From Muribaculaceae bacterium (GTDB taxonomy: Bacteria; Bacteroidota; Bacteroidia; Bacteroidales; Muribaculaceae): a stretch of DNA of 64,000 nt. The notes beneath the pieces were generated by a model that ran no database searches, was not told the origin of the DNA, and saw nothing but the letters and a program-made list of their open reading frames with translations. The translations under genes were made by a program, and so were the position numbers. This document shows positions 58,293-64,000 of the stretch, in pieces (positions within the stretch are counted from its first letter, which is position 1; each line of letters opens with the position of its first letter). The stretch is taken from assembly GCA_022510385.1 (NCBI GenBank), contig JAFLTQ010000006.1:62001-126000 (forward strand), written 5' to 3'.

Positions 58293-60284
58293 ATGAAATT
58301 GAAAAAATATATTTACACTTCTATAATCCTTTATTCCGTCGGGTTCGTAGCCTGCACAGATGAACTTATAGATAAATCAGTGGAAGGAGAGAGAGAAGGA
58401 ATATTTCCTCTCAGAGCAGAAATAACTTTGGGGGAAGGTTTTTTACCCCACACTCGTGTAGGTCTTAACCCTGATGACGGATGGACCTATGGGAGTTCCC
58501 GGATCACCGGATTTAAAGTGGGAGATGAAGTAGGAGTCTTTTCACGTGGTGGCAATATGGCAGAAGATAACGGTAACGGCCACATCATAAATATTCCTAT
58601 GACATATACATTGGTATCGGTTTCAGATAATACAAGCGGCGATCAGACCGAGACCTACACTTTTATGAACAGTGACCTCAAGATGTACACAGAAGCTATG
58701 AGGTCGGGAGGAGTTTTTATGTATTATCCATATTCAGAAGAGATGGGTAATAAAAGTAATGTTATCACGACATCAAACTCTTACGGTCAATATGAAACTA
58801 TGAACACCACTCCCGGCCTCCCATTAAGAGTGAAGCCGGAAGGATCAGATGATTATAGGTGCCGAGATCTACTCCAAATTCCGAGTGTGGATGCATCCGA
58901 CTTGAAAAAGGGGGTTTTGAGGGGAACAGCTTCACATGCATTTGCAGAAATCGGAATCATCAGGGGAGAAGGATTCAAGAATCCGCCACCGGATAAAAGA
59001 GATATATGGGTAGTATTGACTGAACCATACACCCATGTGAGAATTGTTGCAAATCCCAATACCGTGGGATGGATACTGCAAATGGTATCATTTGATGAAA
59101 AACAACAATGGGCACAACAATACGCTCAGGAAACGGGTCTTGATAAAGAAGATTTCAAAAAATGGAAATGCTGGGAAGGTAGGGCACCGGCTTCTTTTAT
59201 CACTGATAATGAAAACAATGAGGACTTTGAATATGAAGATGGTGACGAATTGCCTCCATTCTATTACGTAGTGATTCCAACTACATCCTATGGAGTTTCA
59301 TCGTCTTCTGCAGTCAACTACCGTTCCACGGTGTCGGAAATTTATCTTGCCGATGATAGAGGAGAATATCAACATGTGACCTCTTTTAATCTCAATGCCA
59401 ACTCCACGACTGAATCTACTGACATAAGCAAGCGCACAGATGTGGCTGATAAATATCCCAGGTATAGGAATCGCTATTTCCTTCAGATTCAGACTTCTGA
59501 GCTTGGGCCTACAGTCAGTCAAGTAGAAATCAAAGATTGGATAAAAGACGAAGAAAATGATATAACCGAGAAACGCGAAAGAGGCATCAACGATGTGGCC
59601 GGTTATAATGCCTGGGTGGATCTATATAAGGTTTACAAGACAAATCCCAACGAAGAACAGACTAAAGAAAACCTCAAAGCATACGGAGATTATGACGTAA
59701 CTAACGGAATTTGGCATTTTTATATCAATAAAGACTTGACATTCATCCCCAATAACCCTGACTTCACTCCCCACATCATTGAACAATTTGATGACGTATT
59801 GGAGAGTGGCAGTCAATTTTATAATATGACATTATCCGGCATACGGCTTTCACAACCCTTGATCTCTAAGATGGCTGGAAATGCCGCTATAAAAAGGTTG
59901 GATTTCGACGGCATCTACATAAAATATACTTCAGAACAGCCGAAGCCGATTGGGGCTATTGCAGGCACAGTAGAAGGGTCAAGTATCACCGGAGGAGGCT
60001 CCAACAGCTTTGCAAAAGGATGGTTTGAAAAAGTGAATATCATAAATGGAACCGTTATAAGTAACGGCCCTGTGGGCATTTTATCAGGTACTATGACTTC
60101 AGGATGGATAAATAAATGCTCTTTCTCAGGATTTATCTCAGGCTCCTCCACCTCCGGCTTTGAAAATACCGGGAACACGGGAGATATGAATATTAAATCT
60201 TCCAAAATATTGGGTGTGACTCCTTCGGTAAATATGCCTTCTATAGATGATACAGATGCTGACGGAGTGATCTTTACAAATTAA
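58293..60284 (+). CDS. Pilus accessory lipoprotein, fimbrillin-like with C-terminal GLUG-like segment
   Basis: Start MKLKKYIYTS, lipobox GFVACTDE; TASHAFAEIGIIRG; IGAIAGTVEGSSITGGG. Confidence 0.75.
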   Translation: MKLKKYIYTSIILYSVGFVACTDELIDKSVEGEREGIFPLRAEITLGEGFLPHTRVGLNPDDGWTYGSSRITGFKVGDEVGVFSRGGNMAEDNGNGHIINIPMTYTLVSVSDNTSGDQTETYTFMNSDLKMYTEAMRSGGVFMYYPYSEEMGNKSNVITTSNSYGQYETMNTTPGLPLRVKPEGSDDYRCRDLLQIPSVDASDLKKGVLRGTASHAFAEIGIIRGEGFKNPPPDKRDIWVVLTEPYTHVRIVANPNTVGWILQMVSFDEKQQWAQQYAQETGLDKEDFKKWKCWEGRAPASFITDNENNEDFEYEDGDELPPFYYVVIPTTSYGVSSSSAVNYRSTVSEIYLADDRGEYQHVTSFNLNANSTTESTDISKRTDVADKYPRYRNRYFLQIQTSELGPTVSQVEIKDWIKDEENDITEKRERGINDVAGYNAWVDLYKVYKTNPNEEQTKENLKAYGDYDVTNGIWHFYINKDLTFIPNNPDFTPHIIEQFDDVLESGSQFYNMTLSGIRLSQPLISKMAGNAAIKRLDFDGIYIKYTSEQPKPIGAIAGTVEGSSITGGGSNSFAKGWFEKVNIINGTVISNGPVGILSGTMTSGWINKCSFSGFISGSSTSGFENTGNTGDMNIKSSKILGVTPSVNMPSIDDTDADGVIFTN

Positions 60285-60297
60285 AAGTCTTCATAAA

Positions 60298-62853
60298 ATG
60301 ACAATTAGAAACACATTATATATCTTTCTTCTTCTAACATTTCCATTTATTCTAAATTCTTGCCGTGAGGATGATTTATGGGACAATGCAGACTATGGGT
60401 TGCCTAATGGCGCTATTCCTATAGACATCAAATGCTTACTTCCTGATGTGGCTACAAGAAGCATTGTAAATCCTAAATCGGAATTTGTGGTAGGTGACGT
60501 CATTCATATTGAAGGATGTTTTAAAATGCAAAATGACGACAATGATAATCCTGTAGAAGATTTATATCTTTATGGAGCCTTCCAATATTCCGCCGAAGGT
60601 AAATGGATACCATTGTCAGATAATGAAAATAGCGAAGTAGCTGCCAGAATCTATTGGCCTAATAAATCCGTATCTGCCTCTTTTAAATCATATTATATTA
60701 GTTCAAGAGAAGATGCCGACATGCTTTCTCCCGGCACTGAAACCAGGACTTATTCCCTATCTTCTCTTTCAGGCTACAAAGATCCTCTTGACAAACAAAA
60801 TAATAAGGAAGACAAGGATCCGTTGGTGGCTCAGACTTCAACTGTCGCATACGGACATACAATCCAGTTGAATTTCGAACATGCCTGTGCTTTCCTAACC
60901 ATTGAGGAGTTACCTTACGGAGTTAGTCCCAACGATGTATTTTGGATTATGAGAGAAAAAGGGGCTAACAATATTGACGATACATTCAACAATGCTTTTA
61001 AACTAACACTTTCAGAAGATAATAAACTGTCATTAGTGTTTGTTCAACAAAAAGACGAAAATTACAGTGATGCAATTTATGTGGCAGGGGAAGCCGAAGA
61101 CTTTGACACGGCTGAAGGATTGAGAAATTCAGTGGGTTTTTATCTTGAACCCGGACATTATGACTCGTTTGTGATTGCATATCCCGAAGGCGACCGGATG
61201 AAACGTTATTTCACATTTAATAGTGAGGAAGTGGAAGAGAAACCGGATAGAAATCTGCTATTGAAAAACAACCGATATATTTTTAATGTGACTCGTTCAT
61301 CGGGTATCGATATAGAAAATGATCCTAACTTAAATAATTGGGACGAAACCGACGATCTGGTAAGACTGGAACCTATCGAAGTGGAACAATTCCTTTGGGC
61401 TATCTCTCAAGGGGAGGACTACTCAAATATGGAAGGAACTGCAATCCTTGAAAAAACATCCGTCGGGTCAAGGCTTATTAAGAATGTCGACTTTCAATTC
61501 TATAGGTATAATGTGTTTGATCCCGAACCCGGATTACATGAAGACTGGTTTTTGCCTAATGTAGACAAAGTTTTCGATGGAGGTCTTCATTATATTTGGA
61601 ATATAGGGTGTCCTCTATTTATCAATAATAGTGGAACAATAAGGAATGTTGGCATTAGGAACGCTCAGGTTGAAGCCTACTCAGCATTACATTTTTATCC
61701 TGAAACCGGCGGTAATGATTCATTTAACTTCAGCAGGATAGGTGCTGTGTGCGGTTATAACAGCGGCACACTCGACAATTTACGCATCCGGGATTTAAAT
61801 ATGACAGTATATGTAAATCCATCACAGGAATTGGATAGTGAGGGTCACCCCATGGCTGCAGGTGAAATACACGCTATAGGAGGGATTGTGGGGTCCGTGG
61901 GAGATCACGGGATAATTAATTCTGTATCTATAAACGGAAACTTTATCCTTAATATCCTGAATGCTCCTTTGAAGGAAGATCCGGGTAGTGAATCACCGGA
62001 AACACCCGGAGGTGGTGACGAAAATACTGGCGGTGACAACGGTGATGACAATACCGGCACACGAGATGACTCCGGGAATGGCAATGAGAATCAATGGTTC
62101 CCCTCCCGAGGTTTCTATACCCCGGAGGTAGATGCCGGAGCAATTGCAGGCAACAACAGTAATTTAATTCAGAATATATCTGTTTTGGACAATGTTCTCA
62201 ACGTTGAAATACGGTTCAAATGCGAAGGGGAGACCGGAGCCTACTATATAGGTGGTCTTGTTGGAAACAATACCGGTGGATATATAGACACTGCAATAAT
62301 CCCATCTTTAACTGTGAGGACAGTTAATAGTTTCGGAAACAACCTGTACTTAGGTGGAATAGCAGGGCGTCTTTCATCTTCAAATGCCACGAGCGCTGTA
62401 AATTCTTGCATCATAAAAGGAGCGATCTCAACGGGTGTGACAGAAAAATATGGCACTACCGATTCATTCTCTTTCGTGGGAGGAATGGCAGGTCAAGTTT
62501 CGACGAATGTGTCAGTGGATAATTGCCGTTCGATTATGGATATTACAGGTGCACAACAAAAGTTCATAAGTGATAACGTGAATTACGGTATAGGAGGAAT
62601 TTTCGGCTATATACTCTCTTCCAATTCTTCTCGAGCAAGTTTTTACGATCTGATAGATACAGGATCTTCTTTATCAGTGAATTACTCCCTGACAAATGTT
62701 TATGCAGGCGATTTTGCCGGAGTTTGTTCTGTGGGGGATTCTTGGGAAAATTATATGAATAGTGATTTGAATATTCAAAATTTTGAGGAGAATAGGATTA
62801 AGGAAATAGGAGCTAATTATAATTCCTCCTCCAAAACGTTTACTAAGTTTTAA
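60298..62853 (+). CDS. Large fimbrillin-like lipoprotein with multiple GLUG-type repeats (candidate tip adhesin)
   Basis: Lipobox ILNSCREDD; repeats IGAVCGYNSGTLDNLRI, IGGIVGSVGDHGIINSVSI, GAIAGNNSNLIQNISV, IGGLVGNNTGGYIDTAI, LGGIAGRLSS. Confidence 0.78.
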   Translation: MTIRNTLYIFLLLTFPFILNSCREDDLWDNADYGLPNGAIPIDIKCLLPDVATRSIVNPKSEFVVGDVIHIEGCFKMQNDDNDNPVEDLYLYGAFQYSAEGKWIPLSDNENSEVAARIYWPNKSVSASFKSYYISSREDADMLSPGTETRTYSLSSLSGYKDPLDKQNNKEDKDPLVAQTSTVAYGHTIQLNFEHACAFLTIEELPYGVSPNDVFWIMREKGANNIDDTFNNAFKLTLSEDNKLSLVFVQQKDENYSDAIYVAGEAEDFDTAEGLRNSVGFYLEPGHYDSFVIAYPEGDRMKRYFTFNSEEVEEKPDRNLLLKNNRYIFNVTRSSGIDIENDPNLNNWDETDDLVRLEPIEVEQFLWAISQGEDYSNMEGTAILEKTSVGSRLIKNVDFQFYRYNVFDPEPGLHEDWFLPNVDKVFDGGLHYIWNIGCPLFINNSGTIRNVGIRNAQVEAYSALHFYPETGGNDSFNFSRIGAVCGYNSGTLDNLRIRDLNMTVYVNPSQELDSEGHPMAAGEIHAIGGIVGSVGDHGIINSVSINGNFILNILNAPLKEDPGSESPETPGGGDENTGGDNGDDNTGTRDDSGNGNENQWFPSRGFYTPEVDAGAIAGNNSNLIQNISVLDNVLNVEIRFKCEGETGAYYIGGLVGNNTGGYIDTAIIPSLTVRTVNSFGNNLYLGGIAGRLSSSNATSAVNSCIIKGAISTGVTEKYGTTDSFSFVGGMAGQVSTNVSVDNCRSIMDITGAQQKFISDNVNYGIGGIFGYILSSNSSRASFYDLIDTGSSLSVNYSLTNVYAGDFAGVCSVGDSWENYMNSDLNIQNFEENRIKEIGANYNSSSKTFTKF

Positions 62854-62894
62854 TAGTAGCTATATAACCACAAAAAGAAACGGTCTAAGTTCTC

Positions 62895-64000
62895 ATGTAC
62901 AACCTGCAAAAATATATAAAACTCTTATCAATTGTTTCTTTGATGTCAGCACTGATGTTTCTGTATTCCTGTCAGTCTGATATCTCACCGGACAATGGAA
63001 ACGAAATTCCAGCCAATGTTTCCGGAGTGATTTTCTCTGCCAAAGTAGATAATTCAGTCACTCCAACTACAAGGGCATTGACTCAGGATCCCGAACCGGT
63101 AAGACAAATTGACTTTCCCAACAACTTCTATATACAAATGGTATTGGAAGATAATCAAGTAGTTCCGGAGAATTCTCAAAAAATATCGTCGGCTACATAT
63201 AGAATACCTTCCGGTTCGCAGGCTTATCTGCAATATAAATATTTTAAGAATGATGTGACACCCGACACAAAACAAGGATTGAACTGGGGCAATGCAACAG
63301 TAACCTATAATTTCTGGAGTTGGACCACTCCATGGAAAGATGAATTCAATATTGTAAAGGAAGAAGATCCTAATGATCCGGATACACCTGTAACCGGAGA
63401 GCCGGAGAATCAGGAACCGGAACAGGAAATAATACCCGATCTGACCCCACAGTTTGTGCCCATCAAGTCTACAACAAAATTCGGACAAAATGATCGTCCT
63501 GACAATAATAATGCCTATCTCGAGCAGTTTATAGGAGCAAAATCAGGGCCACATAGTTTTAAATCTACAGGTAATGGTGAAGTAGACCTACAATTCCGTC
63601 ATCTCGTGTCGAAAATTATAATCACCAGATTTTCTTTCATTGATATGTATGGATCAACAAAAGATGGAGAGAAAGCCTACATTACCTTCCTAAACATGCC
63701 TGAAGGTTTCATGTTTTATCCACATCCCGACGGCACTGAAGAGTATATCGGTGCAGATGGTCAGACACATACTTTACAAGCAGACGGAGCACCTATTGCC
63801 GTAGGAGATTTTGAGCATGCCTCAAAGGTGAAGGGGCCCACATTTGCAATAAATAATGAAGGGATTTATGACAAAGATGGAAATCTTACCGGTGGGGATC
63901 TTGATATGTTCTATATATGTCCGGAAGTGGATTTCTCTAAAATAGAATTTATGGTTGTGATGAATAATCCCGACTACAACAAGAGAGGAGCCTATTTCGG
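62895..64000 (+). CDS. Fimbrillin-family lipoprotein, 3' truncated by window end
   Basis: Own translation MYNLQKYIKLLSIVSLMSALMFLYSCQSDISPDNGNEIPANVSGVIFSAKV...; not in the ORF track because the stop lies outside the window. Confidence 0.8.
   Translation, partial: MYNLQKYIKLLSIVSLMSALMFLYSCQSDISPDNGNEIPANVSGVIFSAKVDNSVTPTTRALTQDPEPVRQIDFPNNFYIQMVLEDNQVVPENSQKISSATYRIPSGSQAYLQYKYFKNDVTPDTKQGLNWGNATVTYNFWSWTTPWKDEFNIVKEEDPNDPDTPVTGEPENQEPEQEIIPDLTPQFVPIKSTTKFGQNDRPDNNNAYLEQFIGAKSGPHSFKSTGNGEVDLQFRHLVSKIIITRFSFIDMYGSTKDGEKAYITFLNMPEGFMFYPHPDGTEEYIGADGQTHTLQADGAPIAVGDFEHASKVKGPTFAINNEGIYDKDGNLTGGDLDMFYICPEVDFSKIEFMVVMNNPDYNKRGAYF

Overview
This is a 64 kb window from a Bacteroidales-type chromosome. 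The assignment rests on TAnnTTTG -7 promoter boxes, a murF-alr fusion, and type V (Mfa/Fim) pilus genes. Left part: clpB 3' end, pyrF-pyrE-pyrB, xseB, murF-alr, a GH51 arabinofuranosidase, then a region of repeats and toxin-antitoxin genes. Middle: a very AT-rich polysaccharide (O-antigen/capsule-like) cluster at about 11.6-25.8 kb, with Wzy- and Wzx-like proteins, many glycosyltransferases, a decayed acyltransferase and a CMP-sugar module. Housekeeping block: M23 peptidase, ndk, mscS-like, metF, yicC, gmk, nadD, apeB-like, tig, clpP, clpX and tRNA-Arg(TCT). After the tRNA comes an accessory segment with a GNAT two-gene cassette, an XRE/zinc-ribbon regulator, two candidate structured ncRNAs, a 159-bp tandem repeat and lipoproteins. 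Right part: a 10-gene type V pilus/fimbrillin locus running off the window edge. The most interesting signals are: (1) a structured, ORF-free 430-nt segment with two promoter-hairpin-terminator units directly behind an XRE/Zn-ribbon gene; (2) three toxin genes (HipA, HEPN, PIN) each cut off just after the N-terminus, two of them beside intact antitoxin-type partners; (3) heptamer-periodic intergenic arrays that begin at gene stop codons, with an embedded 17-bp motif; (4) a 106-bp two-hairpin MITE-like element in opposite orientations on either side of the polysaccharide island; (5) a PyrB with a C-terminal PyrI-type zinc domain; (6) a repeated ~100-aa module in pilus accessory proteins. All calls come from reading the sequence and recalled family signatures; no database search was run.
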